Source: Robinsoniella sp. (GTDB taxonomy: Bacteria; Bacillota; Clostridia; Lachnospirales; Lachnospiraceae). Taken from it: a DNA stretch of 64,000 nt. Position 1 is the first letter of the stretch; each line of letters begins with the position of its first letter. Shown piece after piece: positions 8,703 through 20,203 of the stretch. The position numbers and the translations under genes were made by a program. The notes below the pieces were generated by a model. It did not search any database, was not told where the DNA came from, and was given only the letters and a program-made list of their open reading frames with translations. The DNA is taken from assembly GCA_022788205.1 (NCBI GenBank), contig JALEVQ010000018.1:40750-104749 (forward strand), given 5' to 3'.

Positions 8703-10073
8703 TTAAGACGGATCTATCACAACTGCCATCTGTCCAATCTCATCATACAATTCTTCAAATCGCGCTGCATCCCGCTGTACCATTCCTTCCAGCGGATCAT
8801 TCACAAGCACGGTATTGTTTTCCCTGTCATATCCGCACAGCACAACGCAGTGTTCTTTGCGGTACCAGTAATACGTTTTTCCCTCATAAATATAGTGATC
8901 CGACATGCGCTCGAGATCTGTCATATACATACTGTTCCAGACGATCACTGGTGTTCCGTTTGCCAGATAAGCATACAAATCCTCCATTGAAGTGGGGCTG
9001 ATATCTCTCGCCTTCATCTCTGAATTTTGAGAATTTAAAAACTTATTTGCCGCCTTTTCAATGGCAGGTGCAAAGCATCCTGCTCCGCTTTCTGTATGCG
9101 GATTGCCCACATAGGCTGTGACGAAATCGTTCTCGCTGTAATCGAGATACTCATCCGCGATCGTCGTCTTCTCAAGCCCAAAGCCATAATACCTCAGCAC
9201 CATTGTGAGCGCTACCGACTCACATCCTGTGGGAAGCTCCGGATTTTGCATCAATTCTTCCATCTCAATCGCAGCTTTTGTCGGAAGCTCACATCTTCCG
9301 TTCTCGTCAATAACGATATCCCCGATTGTGACACCCTTGAGCATCTTTCCTGTCTGCATATGGAAGAGATAGCGTCTGCCTCTCACAACCTGCCATCCTT
9401 TCTTCATGGCGCCATCCTCGCCCATATAGTATTCTTCCCCGTCCACGGCAATCAATCCCGTCGTCATTCTTCCGCTCTTGTCAAAATAATACGTCTCTCC
9501 CTCGATCTTCACAAATTGATCTGTGACTGCTGCGCCATCTTCCCCCACATACCATGTCTGACCGCCAAAGGTCACTTTTTTTTCTCTGTACATTATGCCA
9601 TTTTTATCGAAACAGTAAATTTTTCCTTCTATCTCTACTGCTTCTTCTCTGCACACAGTTCCATCTTCCCCGAAGAAATATCTTTTTTCTCCCTCTTCTC
9701 CCCAACAATTTTTCTGTATTTTTCCACTGTTGTCAAAGAAATATTTTTCTCTGTCAATCTCATGAAGTCCTGTCAAAATTTCATTGCCCTGTTTATAATA
9801 GAAATCTCCATTTAATTCTAACCATCCATTGAGTTCATAGCCTTCATTTTGCAGACGGTACATCTCAATCAAAATATTGGTCATATCGCCATTTTTGCTG
9901 ACAATCTGATAATACTCACCTTTCTGCTTATCTTCTTTTTTCTGTGGTTCAAAAGATTCGCTTTTTTCCCCGATCACGAGGTTTGCCTTGACCTCTCCGC
10001 CCGTTCCCACAAAGCATGCACAAATTGTTATACATAATGCAGCCATTCCTGCCTTCATTTGCTTTTTTCCCAT
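8703..10073 (-). CDS. Secreted C39-like peptidase with wall-binding repeats
   Basis: An exported, probably surface-bound cysteine peptidase. The start was set at the ATG at 10073, which follows AGGAGAGG and opens a signal peptide (MGKKQMKAGMAALCITICAC, cleavage near VKA); a longer frame upstream has no ribosome site. Residues about 60-275 hold roughly ten 20-residue glucan/choline-binding-type repeats with G-x-x-Y-Y-F/M motifs. Residues about 290-455 form a papain-like C39_2 domain: Cys in LPTGCESVAL, His in EHCVVLCGYD, and an Asp in VNDPLEG. The substrate is unknown. It neighbours another repeat-rich surface protein. Confidence 0.88.
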   Translation of the reverse strand: MGKKQMKAGMAALCITICACFVGTGGEVKANLVIGEKSESFEPQKKEDKQKGEYYQIVSKNGDMTNILIEMYRLQNEGYELNGWLELNGDFYYKQGNEILTGLHEIDREKYFFDNSGKIQKNCWGEEGEKRYFFGEDGTVCREEAVEIEGKIYCFDKNGIMYREKKVTFGGQTWYVGEDGAAVTDQFVKIEGETYYFDKSGRMTTGLIAVDGEEYYMGEDGAMKKGWQVVRGRRYLFHMQTGKMLKGVTIGDIVIDENGRCELPTKAAIEMEELMQNPELPTGCESVALTMVLRYYGFGLEKTTIADEYLDYSENDFVTAYVGNPHTESGAGCFAPAIEKAANKFLNSQNSEMKARDISPTSMEDLYAYLANGTPVIVWNSMYMTDLERMSDHYIYEGKTYYWYRKEHCVVLCGYDRENNTVLVNDPLEGMVQRDAARFEELYDEIGQMAVVIDPS

Positions 10074-10383
10074 TGCCTCTCCTGTTCTCTCCGCTGTTTT
10101 CCGTCTTATTTTTGCTGTCTCAGCACAACCCTGGATGCCCTTGAGCAGTTCCATATATACCAGAGATGGAGCTGTCATCCAGAATTCACGCCAGTAGCTG
10201 CCATCCCTTATTTTTTATCATATCATACCAGAGACAAACTGACAAGTTGAGGACAGATGGATCTTTGCGATGTTTCCTCATGATAAACAAGAACTATAAG
10301 AGCTGCCTCGAAAAGAAAACTGTCATCTTCCTGACCAGCTTTTCTTGTTCGGGCAGCTCATTATGCTCTATAACATGGAAAAG
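10074..10383. other. Intergenic region with hairpin
   Basis: A 310-bp gap between the two surface-protein genes. It contains a hairpin (separate entry) and AT-rich sequence upstream of the C39 peptidase. I see no credible gene and no convincing promoter. Confidence 0.6.
10300..10359 (-). terminator. Probable hairpin terminator after the repeat protein
   Basis: Arms GAGCTGCC (10300-10307) and GGCAGCTC (10352-10359) are extended by near-complementary AAAAGAAAA/TTTTCTTG tracts. On the minus strand the stem is followed by a T-rich but interrupted tail, so termination may be weak. Confidence 0.55.
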
Positions 10384-12768
10384 TTATTCTTGTTCAATTT
10401 TCTTTTTTGTGATGATTCCCGCTGTGACACACACACCAATCAGCAGCACTGCCGCCACTCCAAAGAACAAAATCCCCGTAAAATCCTTTTTCTTTTCCTC
10501 CTCTTCAATAGCAATACCGTGGAGCTCCCTGACTCCGGTCTGGCGCACTGCTGCCACATCTGCTCCCAGCACGAAAGTGCCAAGCTCATTTACAGAGACC
10601 ACGATTTTCCCATCCTTTACTGTCTCCGTATATTGTTCCAGCGTACCATTCTTCGTCAGCTGAAGGATCGTAACCTCCAGATCGTTCAGTTTTTCGTCCA
10701 GATTAAAGGTGATACTCATCGCGCCATCAGGCTCTCCGCCACTGACTGAGAGGCGATATCCGCCCAGCGCCGTCTTCTCTTTCATCTCATCGCGTTTCAG
10801 CAGCGAATCATACGTCGTGTTGCCTTTTTGAATCTGTTCTGCCTTCAGCTCTGGGAGAGCTGTGAAAAAGCCACTGACAGAAATCCCGTACCACTCATTC
10901 TCGAGCACGGTTTTGCTCGAGCCTGCTGCTCTTTTCTTCCATCTGGCATACAGCGTCTTATCCCCTTTCTCTTTTGAAGAGATTGAGGTCACTTGATTTC
11001 CGTCTTTCTGGCTGTCATACCATCCTTCAAACACGTATCCGTCTTTCGAATAAGGAGCCTGGCTTGGAATCGTGATGCCTGTTCCATAGACATACTCAGA
11101 AGCATTGTCATATGCGCTGTTTAGATTCTCAATCTCCGTGCCATCTTCATCCAGATAATAGATCTGGTAATTATTCTTCTCTTCCTGGGCTGTCTTCTCA
11201 AATTCTACCGCAATCGTATGGTTTGCCTGGATTGGCTGAAACGTAAATCCATTTTTTTCCTTGACTCTCCTGAGAGCGATCTGAGAAATGGCTTCCCCGT
11301 CAACGATCACCGCAGACACTTCGTATCCACTGTCCGGTATGATGGAAAAAGTAATGCTCTGTCCTGCTGTCACCTTTTGCTGCCCCAGCGGACTGATATT
11401 CCCGTGACCTCCCGCACTTGATGTTACCACATAAGCAGTCTCCTGCTGTACTTTTTTCAAAAATGCTGCCATGATCTGATGGTCACTGTTGACCTGAGAA
11501 AACGTGTAGGACAGATTTTTCTTCAAACTCTCCAGTTCACTCTCTCCGACTGTCACGCCGTCAATGCTCAGAGCTGCCAGTTCATATCCCTGATCAGGAA
11601 TAATCTGAAAAAGTACATCGGACCCTGACTTCACCTCCACCGTCCCGCTGCCTTCCTCGCTGCTCTCCAACACTGGCTGGATGCTTCCACCGACTCCCGA
11701 AGAGAAAGAAATCTGGTATGTATCTTTCGAGAAAGAAACCTGGAGAGTGTGATCCTTCTGTATCTGATCAAAGGTATAACTCTGTGTGCTCCGCACATTC
11801 GCAAGCTGTTCCTGAGAGATGTTTCCTCCATCCACAAGCACCTGAGAAACTTGATAGCCTTTGTCTGGAATAATATACACTAAAAAATTTTTTCCCTCCT
11901 GCGCCTCGACACTCGCCGTGCTGTTTGAGGCACCTATCATCCAGTCACTCGTGTAGATCCATCCTCCTGTCCCGGCTGACAGAGAGATCGTATACTTTTT
12001 CGTATTTTTCTCTCCAAATACGATCTCAACGCTGCTGTCATTCCACACATTCCAATAGATAAAGCTGTTGTTAGCCCTCGCTGCTTCCACTTCCGTATCA
12101 GAAAGCACGATTCCATTGATCAGAATCTTCTCTACTTGATATCCATCATATGGATAAAGATATAACGTCAGATTTTGTCCCTGGGGCACATAGACCACTC
12201 CATCTTCTGTCGTCTCCAATCCTTGCGCAGGCTGTATCGATCCATTCCCGGAAAAAGAGACTGATACCCGACACTTTGTCTGTCCACTCTGACCAGATGG
12301 CTCAAATTCTACATAGATGCTGCGGTCCCGCGTCGTATCCCAAAAGATATATCCTCCGTTTGCAATCGATATATCCTTGTCCATGCCCGTAAGTAGGGTG
12401 CCATCGATATAGATATCTTTCACTTGATATCCCATGTCAGGTGTAAAGGAAAAAGTAGCCACTTCTCCCTGCGGAACATAAGCGACTCCACGTTCATCTA
12501 TCCACCCCGTGCTCGGCGCAGACACGGTACCTCCCGCTGAATATGCCACAATCACCTGACAGTATCCCGAAGTATCTGCACGCTCACTCAAAAACACATT
12601 TCCCTGATCCCAGTCAGAATTGAGAGATTCCGGTTCAATCACCGTGTAGGTGTGATGACTCGAAGATGTCCCTGAATACATCTGCGCAAAAGCCGTCACG
12701 GAGACTGACATCAGAAACATTGTCATCAAAACCATCCAGCATACGATCTTCTTCTGTTTCCACTTCAT
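10384..12768 (-). CDS. Membrane-anchored surface protein with bacterial repeats
   Basis: A 794-residue exported protein of unknown ligand. It has a signal peptide (hydrophobic stretch to about residue 28). Five tandem ~90-residue repeats of the 'bacterial repeat'/Flg_new_2 type follow, each with a core like PDxGYQVxxVxVDGxxI and ending in a T/S-hxVxF strand. Around residue 600 there is one InlB/Listeria-Bacteroides type repeat (FEGWYDSQKDGNQVTS). A ~90-residue domain follows, then a C-terminal transmembrane helix (GILFFGVAAVLLIGVCV) and a basic tail KKKIEQE, so it is membrane-tethered and not sortase-anchored. It probably works in adhesion or surface display with the neighbouring peptidase; that is inference. 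Confidence 0.85.
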   Translation of the reverse strand: MKWKQKKIVCWMVLMTMFLMSVSVTAFAQMYSGTSSSHHTYTVIEPESLNSDWDQGNVFLSERADTSGYCQVIVAYSAGGTVSAPSTGWIDERGVAYVPQGEVATFSFTPDMGYQVKDIYIDGTLLTGMDKDISIANGGYIFWDTTRDRSIYVEFEPSGQSGQTKCRVSVSFSGNGSIQPAQGLETTEDGVVYVPQGQNLTLYLYPYDGYQVEKILINGIVLSDTEVEAARANNSFIYWNVWNDSSVEIVFGEKNTKKYTISLSAGTGGWIYTSDWMIGASNSTASVEAQEGKNFLVYIIPDKGYQVSQVLVDGGNISQEQLANVRSTQSYTFDQIQKDHTLQVSFSKDTYQISFSSGVGGSIQPVLESSEEGSGTVEVKSGSDVLFQIIPDQGYELAALSIDGVTVGESELESLKKNLSYTFSQVNSDHQIMAAFLKKVQQETAYVVTSSAGGHGNISPLGQQKVTAGQSITFSIIPDSGYEVSAVIVDGEAISQIALRRVKEKNGFTFQPIQANHTIAVEFEKTAQEEKNNYQIYYLDEDGTEIENLNSAYDNASEYVYGTGITIPSQAPYSKDGYVFEGWYDSQKDGNQVTSISSKEKGDKTLYARWKKRAAGSSKTVLENEWYGISVSGFFTALPELKAEQIQKGNTTYDSLLKRDEMKEKTALGGYRLSVSGGEPDGAMSITFNLDEKLNDLEVTILQLTKNGTLEQYTETVKDGKIVVSVNELGTFVLGADVAAVRQTGVRELHGIAIEEEEKKKDFTGILFFGVAAVLLIGVCVTAGIITKKKIEQE

Positions 12769-13092
12769 TCAAATTCCTACTTTCTATCTCTGTTTTTGCA
12801 GCTATCATCCCTTCTATGGGACTTACCTTCTTTCTTTGCAGACAGCACACAAGTTGTTTTCTCTTTGCTGCATCCTTCTAAAACTATAGCTGTCTTTTTC
12901 TTTACTTTATCACATCCCCTTCCTAGATGCCAATGATTATATAAAAATAATATCTTAATTTTTGTTGAAGAAAAAAAAGAAGGACCGCCGCAAAAAAACA
13001 GGCGGATGAAACTTTTTTGAAAACACACCATCGGTTTCATTCCTCTCTTTTCTTGCAACAGCCCTGATGAAAACGCATCTATCTGCAATTGA
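12769..13092. other. Intergenic region between dnaJ and the repeat protein
   Basis: A 324-bp gap. It holds the dnaJ terminator at its distal end, a possible -10 (TATAAT on the minus strand, 12936-12941) without a clear -35, and a potentially structured leader (12799-12892). No convincing gene: the minus frame through here lacks a ribosome site and family resemblance. Confidence 0.6.
12972..13005 (-). terminator. Terminator of the hrcA-grpE-dnaK-dnaJ operon
   Basis: On the minus strand CCGCC (13005-13001) pairs with GGCGG (12989-12985). It is followed by TCCTTC and a nine-T run. It lies about 90 bp after the dnaJ stop. Confidence 0.75.
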
Positions 13093-14274
13093 TTATTCTT
13101 CAAACTGCTCTTTTAATTTATCCATAAAGCCTTTCTTCTTTGGCTTTTCCTGTTTCTCCTCTTTTTTCTGATTCAGAGTATTTCCTGTCGCCATATCAAA
13201 TTCACGCAGCGCTTTCTTTGCATCCTCACTCAGCTTCGATGGAACCTGAACCACAAGTGTCACATAGTGATCTCCTCGAACATCCTTATTTCTCAGCGAT
13301 GGAACACCCTTACCCTTTAAGCGTACTTTCGTATCGGTCTGTGTCCCCGGCTTCACTTCATACATCACATCTCCATCCACTGTGCTGATGCGCACTTCAC
13401 CGCCAAGCGCTGCCTGTGCGAAGCTGATCGGCGCTGTCGAGAAAATGTTCATATCCTGTCTCTGGAAGATTGGATGTCTTGAGACATTGACCTCCACCAG
13501 AAGATCACCTCTCGGTCCTCCATTAGTTCCAGGCTCTCCCTTCTCTCGTATTCGGATGCTCTGCCCATCATCGATACCTGCCGGAATTGTGACTTGAATC
13601 TTTTTGCGGCTTGCGATATATCCTGTTCCACGGCAGTCCGGACATTTCTCTTTTACAATAGTTCCGGTACCGTTACAATCCGGACACGTCTGTACATTTC
13701 GAACCATGCCAAACAGCGACTGCTGCGTGTAGACAACCTGACCTTTTCCGCCACATTTTGGACATGTCTCTGGGCTCGTTCCCGGCTTTGCCCCTGTGCC
13801 GTGGCACGTCTTACACTCATCCTTTAAGGTTAGCTCCAGCTCTTTTTCACAGCCAAACACTGCCTGCTCAAAAGAAATACGCACACTTGCACGCACGTTT
13901 GCTCCTTTCATAGGACCATTGTTTGCAGAAGAGCGCTTTCTGCCGCCTCCGAAAAAGTCTCCGAAAATATCTCCGAAGATGTCTCCCATATCTCCGCCGT
14001 TAAAATCAAAGCCGCCAAATCCGCCGCCCGCACCGCCTGCACCTTGTTCAAATGCTGCATGACCGAACTGGTCATATTGGCGTCTCTTTTCCGCATCGCT
14101 CAAAATGGCATATGCCTCGGAAGCTTCTTTGAACTTCTTCTCCGCTTCCTTATCCCCCGGATTCATATCAGGGTGATACTTTTTGGCTAGCTGACGATAT
14201 GCTTTTTTGATCGTCGCCTCATCGGCTCCCCGATCAACTCCCAGGACCTCGTAGTAATCTCTTTTCTCTGCCAT
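13093..14274 (-). CDS. dnaJ: Chaperone DnaJ (Hsp40)
   Basis: Type I Hsp40 co-chaperone that delivers unfolded clients to DnaK and stimulates its ATPase. The 393-residue protein has the J domain (residues 1-70) with the HPD motif in [10 protein letters not shown], a Gly/Phe-rich linker, and a zinc-finger region with four CxxCxGxG repeats ([32 protein letters not shown]). A C-terminal substrate-binding domain and a lysine-rich tail follow. It is the last gene of the CIRCE-regulated operon, about 100 bp after dnaK. Confidence 0.98.
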   Translation of the reverse strand: MAEKRDYYEVLGVDRGADEATIKKAYRQLAKKYHPDMNPGDKEAEKKFKEASEAYAILSDAEKRRQYDQFGHAAFEQGAGGAGGGFGGFDFNGGDMGDIFGDIFGDFFGGGRKRSSANNGPMKGANVRASVRISFEQAVFGCEKELELTLKDECKTCHGTGAKPGTSPETCPKCGGKGQVVYTQQSLFGMVRNVQTCPDCNGTGTIVKEKCPDCRGTGYIASRKKIQVTIPAGIDDGQSIRIREKGEPGTNGGPRGDLLVEVNVSRHPIFQRQDMNIFSTAPISFAQAALGGEVRISTVDGDVMYEVKPGTQTDTKVRLKGKGVPSLRNKDVRGDHYVTLVVQVPSKLSEDAKKALREFDMATGNTLNQKKEEKQEKPKKKGFMDKLKEQFEE

Positions 14275-14375
14275 TGTATTCCCCTTCCCAGATGTACCAC
14301 AAGCGGGGCTTCCGCAATGGCAGTTCGAAAACCTTTACTGCGAGAGCCCCTCCTGCTTCTATCTATCACAATTGA

Positions 14376-16253
<1,878 letters not shown>

Positions 16254-16357
16254 TCATTCTATTTTACTCTATATTTCAACTATTCTATGACCGTGCATCT
16301 GACGATGCGAGTCATATAGGATATTTGGCTTTCCCGATGGGGCAACGCTTTCTTTTC

Positions 16358-16984
16358 TTAATTTGCCACCTTTACCATACTGTGGCGAACTACATTTCCT
16401 TTGTAAGTATATCCTTTTAACAGTTCCTCTGCCACAATATTTTCTCCATACGCCTCATCTTCAATATGAAGTACTGCGTTATGCATATTTGGATCAAATT
16501 CTTTTCCGACCGCATCGATCGGAACAACTTCCAATGCCTCCAAACTTGCCATCAGCTGCTTGTAAACTTTTTCCATGCCTACTACGAACGGATCCTCTTT
16601 CTGCTCTTCAGCGACTGTCGCGAGACCTCTCTCAAAATTGTCGACTGTCGGGAGAATTTTCTCGATCACACTCTTTGCCCCGATCTCAAATCTGGCTTCT
16701 TTTTCCTTCTCCGTCCGCTTGCGGAAGTTATCGAATTCTGCCATCTGACGTTTCAATTTATCTGTCAGCTCTTCAATCTGCTCATCTTTTTTATCTTTTT
16801 TATTTTTCTTTTTTCCGAACAAACCCTTTTTTTCTTCCTCTGCTCCGGAGGCTTCCTGCTCTTTCTCGGTCTCACCTGACTGTTCAGCTGTCTCTTCTGT
16901 GTTCTCTGCGCCTTCCGTTTTCGCTGTCTCTTCTGTGTCTTCTAAGGTTTCATCCAGATTTTCATTTTTTGTTTCTTCTGCCAC
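16358..16984 (-). CDS. grpE: Nucleotide exchange factor GrpE
   Basis: GrpE promotes ADP release from DnaK. The 208-residue protein has a long acidic, low-complexity N-terminus (Glu/Thr-rich), a lysine-rich segment, the coiled-coil helix containing AEFDNFRKRTEKEK, and the C-terminal beta domain ending YKGNVVRHSMVKVAN. The start is GTG, preceded by AGGCGG at proper spacing. It is the second gene of the hrcA operon, about 65 bp after hrcA. Confidence 0.97.
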   Translation of the reverse strand: MAEETKNENLDETLEDTEETAKTEGAENTEETAEQSGETEKEQEASGAEEEKKGLFGKKKNKKDKKDEQIEELTDKLKRQMAEFDNFRKRTEKEKEARFEIGAKSVIEKILPTVDNFERGLATVAEEQKEDPFVVGMEKVYKQLMASLEALEVVPIDAVGKEFDPNMHNAVLHIEDEAYGENIVAEELLKGYTYKGNVVRHSMVKVAN

Positions 16985-17049
16985 TTCGCTACCGCCTTTC
17001 TTTCTAACTTTGTAACCGCGAAATTTCGTTACTTCTTTTTCTTTTCACC

Positions 17050-18081
17050 TTACGAGTCATTACGGTGATAAATGTGGTCTAACTGTACCATCAAGGTTTT
17101 CAGCGTGCTGACTACTTTTTCGTAATCCATTCGCTTCGGACCTACAATTCCGATTGTTCCCTGCATTCCATCGCCCAAATCATACGTGGCGGTGACGACG
17201 CTGCAGTCTCTCATGGTCTGTACGGGTGTTTCGTTTCCGATATAGACCTGAATTCCTGTCTCCTGTCGCTCGCTCGTCTCATGCACGAAAGCGGCAAGCT
17301 GTTTCTTTTCTTCAAATGCACTGATCAGCTCACTTGCCTTCTCACTGTCGCTCAACTCCGGATACTTAAAGAAATTGGTTGCTCCACTTGTGTAGATCTC
17401 CATATCTTCTTCCATTTGAATCGCTTCTGCGACGGCATCCAGAACGCGGTTGACGATTTCACTGTGAATACCTGCCTGCTCTTTCAATCTTGCAATCGTG
17501 GAGAGGTTGATCTCTTCGATTGTCAGACCGTCGAGACTGCTGTTCAGCAAAATATTCATCTTTAAGATGGTCTCATTGTCTAGATTGTGTTCAATTCGAA
17601 GAATTTTATTCTTAATCACATTTCCTTCTGCCACTACCACGACTAAAATCTGCTGCTCGCCTACCAAAGACAACTGGATAAATTTTAGCTTTGTTCTGCG
17701 ATACTGCGGTGTGGTGATCATCGTCGCATAATTTGTGTTCGCTGCAAGAACCTTCGCTGCCTCTTTCAAGACCAGATCCATCTTATCCTGTTTCTGGATC
17801 ATCAGTTCCTTGATCTCCGTCACTTCTTTCTCTTTTTCCTCCATCATCCGATCCACATATAAGCGGTATCCCTTGTCAGATGGAATTCTTCCTGCCGAAG
17901 TGTGCGGCTGTAAAATGTATCCCAGTTCTTCCAAATCCGACATCTCGTTACGAATCGTCGCGGAACTCAGATTCAAATCTGCATATTTGGAAATCGTTCG
18001 GGACCCTACCGGCTCTCCAGTTTCTAAGTATGTCTTGATAATTGCTTTCAGAATCTTCCATTTTCTGTCATCCAACTGCAC
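17050..18081 (-). CDS. hrcA: Heat-inducible transcription repressor HrcA
   Basis: HrcA represses class I heat-shock genes by binding CIRCE elements and depends on GroEL for folding. The winged-helix domain contains ETGEPVGSRTISKY and LSSATIRNEMSDLEELGYI, and the GAF-like domain follows. The start is placed at the GTG at 18081, preceded by AAGGAGGAATTCAA and giving the conserved QLDDRKWKILKAIIKTYL. An ATG at 18102 would add seven residues over the ribosome site. A CIRCE operator and consensus promoter lie directly upstream, so the operon is autoregulated. Confidence 0.97.
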   Translation of the reverse strand: MQLDDRKWKILKAIIKTYLETGEPVGSRTISKYADLNLSSATIRNEMSDLEELGYILQPHTSAGRIPSDKGYRLYVDRMMEEKEKEVTEIKELMIQKQDKMDLVLKEAAKVLAANTNYATMITTPQYRRTKLKFIQLSLVGEQQILVVVVAEGNVIKNKILRIEHNLDNETILKMNILLNSSLDGLTIEEINLSTIARLKEQAGIHSEIVNRVLDAVAEAIQMEEDMEIYTSGATNFFKYPELSDSEKASELISAFEEKKQLAAFVHETSERQETGIQVYIGNETPVQTMRDCSVVTATYDLGDGMQGTIGIVGPKRMDYEKVVSTLKTLMVQLDHIYHRNDS

Positions 18082-18132
18082 CTTGAATTCCTCCTTCCTC
18101 ATCGCACAGAAAACTTTGCGACTTTTAGGTTG

Positions 18133-18159
18133 TTAGCACTCATCTTAGTGGAGTGCTAA
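18133..18159. promoter_or_regulatory. CIRCE operator
   Basis: A perfect CIRCE: TTAGCACTC (18133-18141), nine bases, GAGTGCTAA (18151-18159). It lies just downstream of the hrcA -10 box, where HrcA binding would block initiation. Confidence 0.98.
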
Positions 18160-18172
18160 CATCCTTGTACCT

Positions 18173-18201
18173 AACATATCACTACCCTATGGTTTTGTCA
18201 A
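18173..18201 (-). promoter_or_regulatory. Sigma-A promoter of the hrcA operon
   Basis: On the minus strand TTGACA (18201-18196) and TATGTT (18178-18173) are spaced by 17 bp, immediately before the CIRCE element. Confidence 0.88.
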
Positions 18202-18230
18202 TAGGGTTTTTTATTTTTTTTCTTTTTTTC

Positions 18231-18701
18231 TCACGCCATAGGCTTGCAGACATCCACCCATGCCCTGGCTTTTGAACACTCTTCCAGCTCCTCACAGGTC
18301 AATTCCACAGCACTGCTGCTGCTGCCCGCTGCTGGAAAAATAGTCTCAAAACGTCTCATGGATTCATCCAGATAAACCTCCACTTCATCCGGAACTGCAA
18401 ATGGACATACACCTCCGATCGCATGACCTGTCATGGAAATCACCTCATCTGCCGTCAGCATCTTTGCTTTCATGCCAAATGTCTTTTTAAATTTCGGATT
18501 ATCAATTTTCTGATCCCCCGCTGTCACCACCAGAATACAATGATCCTCTTTTTTAAAAGAAAGAGTTTTTGCGATTCTTGCAGGAATCACACCGACTGCA
18601 TGAGCTGCAAGCTCGACCGTAGCGCTCGACTCATCAAATTCTCTGACTTTCTCTGCCACTCCATATGATTTTAAATATTCTCTCACTTTTTCTACTGACA
18701 T
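18231..18701 (-). CDS. YbaK/EbsC family aminoacyl-tRNA deacylase
   Basis: A 156-residue YbaK/EbsC-type protein, a family of trans-editing enzymes that hydrolyse mischarged tRNA (for example Cys-tRNAPro). The YbaK fold is recognised from VELAAHAVGVIPARIAKTLSFK, with the conserved lysine environment, plus MTGHAIGGVCPFAVPDEVEVYLDESM and the AAGSSSSAVEL segment. The exact substrate tRNA cannot be assigned from sequence. It lies about 130 bp upstream of the hrcA promoter in the same direction and has its own GAGAGG ribosome site. Confidence 0.92.
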   Translation of the reverse strand: MSVEKVREYLKSYGVAEKVREFDESSATVELAAHAVGVIPARIAKTLSFKKEDHCILVVTAGDQKIDNPKFKKTFGMKAKMLTADEVISMTGHAIGGVCPFAVPDEVEVYLDESMRRFETIFPAAGSSSSAVELTCEELEECSKARAWVDVCKPMA

Positions 18702-18754
18702 TATTATTTTCCTCTCTTTCGTTTTCTTCTATATACAGTATCTAATCGTCTGCT

Positions 18755-19903
18755 CTACAGCAAAAACTGTGCAAGCACATAGTTGCTCACGTCAATTCCA
18801 AAATCAGAAAGCCGGTAACTGTCTTCCTTTTTTTCCAAAAGTCCCTGATGAATCAGCTCATTCAAGACAATGCCGTACACACTTTCCATAGTTACGCCAA
18901 ATTCCTCAAAAAAATGTCTGCGGCTCACCCCTCTCATCATGCGAAGCCCCAGAAACATAAATTCTTCCATCTGTTCCGTCTGATCCAACTCTTCTCTTTC
19001 CTGTCCAAATTCTCCCTGCATATATTGGTGCATGTCGCTTGTATTCTTAAAACGTACATTTTCGATCAGTCCTGCCGCTCCCAAGCCAAACCCTGCATAA
19101 TCTTTTCGCTCCCAGTAGCCTATATTATGGCGGCACTCATATCCTGGTCTGGCATAGTTGGAGATCTCATAGCGGAAATATCCATGCTGTTCCAAAATTT
19201 CTCTTGTATCGTAATACATCTGACGCTCCGTGTTTTCCGACGGCAGAAGATGGCATTCTTTTCCTGCCTCCCGAAGCTTTAGATCTTCCTCATACAGGTC
19301 AAAAAATGGCGTCCCTTCCTCTATCATGAGACTGTACGCCGAAATATGCTCCGGTTTCAGAGAAAGTACTTTTTCTAGCGTCTGGCGCCAGCTCTGCGCC
19401 GTCTGTGCCGGAAGGGCCGACATCAGATCGACATTGATATTTTGAAATCCACATTTTCTCGCCGCTTCGTAGTTCTCCACAAAAGTCTCGTATGTGTGGA
19501 TTCTTCCAAGCAGTTTCAGTTCTTTTTCCTGTGCAGACTGCAGTCCGAAGCTAATTCGGTTCACTCCTGCCTCCCGATACGCATTCAATTTCTTCGTGTC
19601 AACCGTTCCCGGATTGCATTCGATTGAAATTTCTGTCCCTTCCTTTAAATCAAATTCTTCTCTGATCGTATCCATCAGAAAAGCAATCTCATTTCCCTCC
19701 AGAATTGAGGGAGTGCCTCCGCCAAAAAAGATGGTCGTCACCGCCCATTTTTCTTTCTGAGAAAAAGAGCGGATTTCTTCCGCCATTTTTTTTACATATG
19801 CCTCTCTCTCCCCTCTATTCGACGGAAAAGACAAAAAATCACAATAACGACACTTTCTGACACAAAATGGAATGTGAAGATAAATTTCAAGGTCTTTCTT
19901 CAT
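18755..19903 (-). CDS. hemW: Radical SAM heme chaperone HemW
   Basis: A 382-residue HemW-type radical-SAM protein, related to coproporphyrinogen dehydrogenase HemN and shown in other bacteria to be a heme chaperone. The triad CVRKCRYCDF (C-x3-C-x2-C) begins at about residue 14, FGGGTPSIL follows, and a HemN C-terminal domain ends the protein. HemN itself has an additional N-terminal cysteine that is absent here, as expected for HemW. In Firmicutes it usually follows lepA, as it does here with about 300 bp between. A GGAGGAAAGC site precedes the ATG. Confidence 0.93.
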   Translation of the reverse strand: MKKDLEIYLHIPFCVRKCRYCDFLSFPSNRGEREAYVKKMAEEIRSFSQKEKWAVTTIFFGGGTPSILEGNEIAFLMDTIREEFDLKEGTEISIECNPGTVDTKKLNAYREAGVNRISFGLQSAQEKELKLLGRIHTYETFVENYEAARKCGFQNINVDLMSALPAQTAQSWRQTLEKVLSLKPEHISAYSLMIEEGTPFFDLYEEDLKLREAGKECHLLPSENTERQMYYDTREILEQHGYFRYEISNYARPGYECRHNIGYWERKDYAGFGLGAAGLIENVRFKNTSDMHQYMQGEFGQEREELDQTEQMEEFMFLGLRMMRGVSRRHFFEEFGVTMESVYGIVLNELIHQGLLEKKEDSYRLSDFGIDVSNYVLAQFLL

Positions 19904-20203
19904 GCTTTCCTCCCCATACTACCCTTTCATATTTCAGCTGCCAGCAGCCTTTCTGCCTCTCAGTCCCGACACATGGCTCATTGCTTGCGCGGACATTATA
20001 TCATGTTTTCTTTTTTTATTCAAATTATGATGTGGGGAATGAAACCTGTCAGGCAGAACACCTGTCAAAATGCAGAGACTGCTGCAGACAACCAGGCGCA
20101 TGTTCCCGTATTTCTCCGCAAAAAACATTCTATTGTCTTTGCAGGCAAGTGCGAGAGCATGCGCCCTTTGTCTTAGCAATCTTTATTTTTTACAAATTGT
20201 TTT
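19904..20203. other. Intergenic region between lepA and hemW
   Basis: A 300-bp gap. A possible weak promoter for hemW (TTGAAT, 17 bp, TAATGT on the minus strand) is present. The 81-codon minus frame here lacks a convincing ribosome site and resembles nothing I know. I see no gene. Confidence 0.5.

Noticed and set aside
18185..18216. Hairpin CCCTAT/ATAGGG followed by T run on the plus strand
   Set aside because: No plus-strand gene precedes it and it overlaps the -35 of the hrcA promoter, so the match is probably accidental.
19934..20179. 81-codon minus-strand frame between lepA and hemW
   Set aside because: No convincing ribosome site, no family resemblance, and unusual Arg/His-rich composition for this genome.
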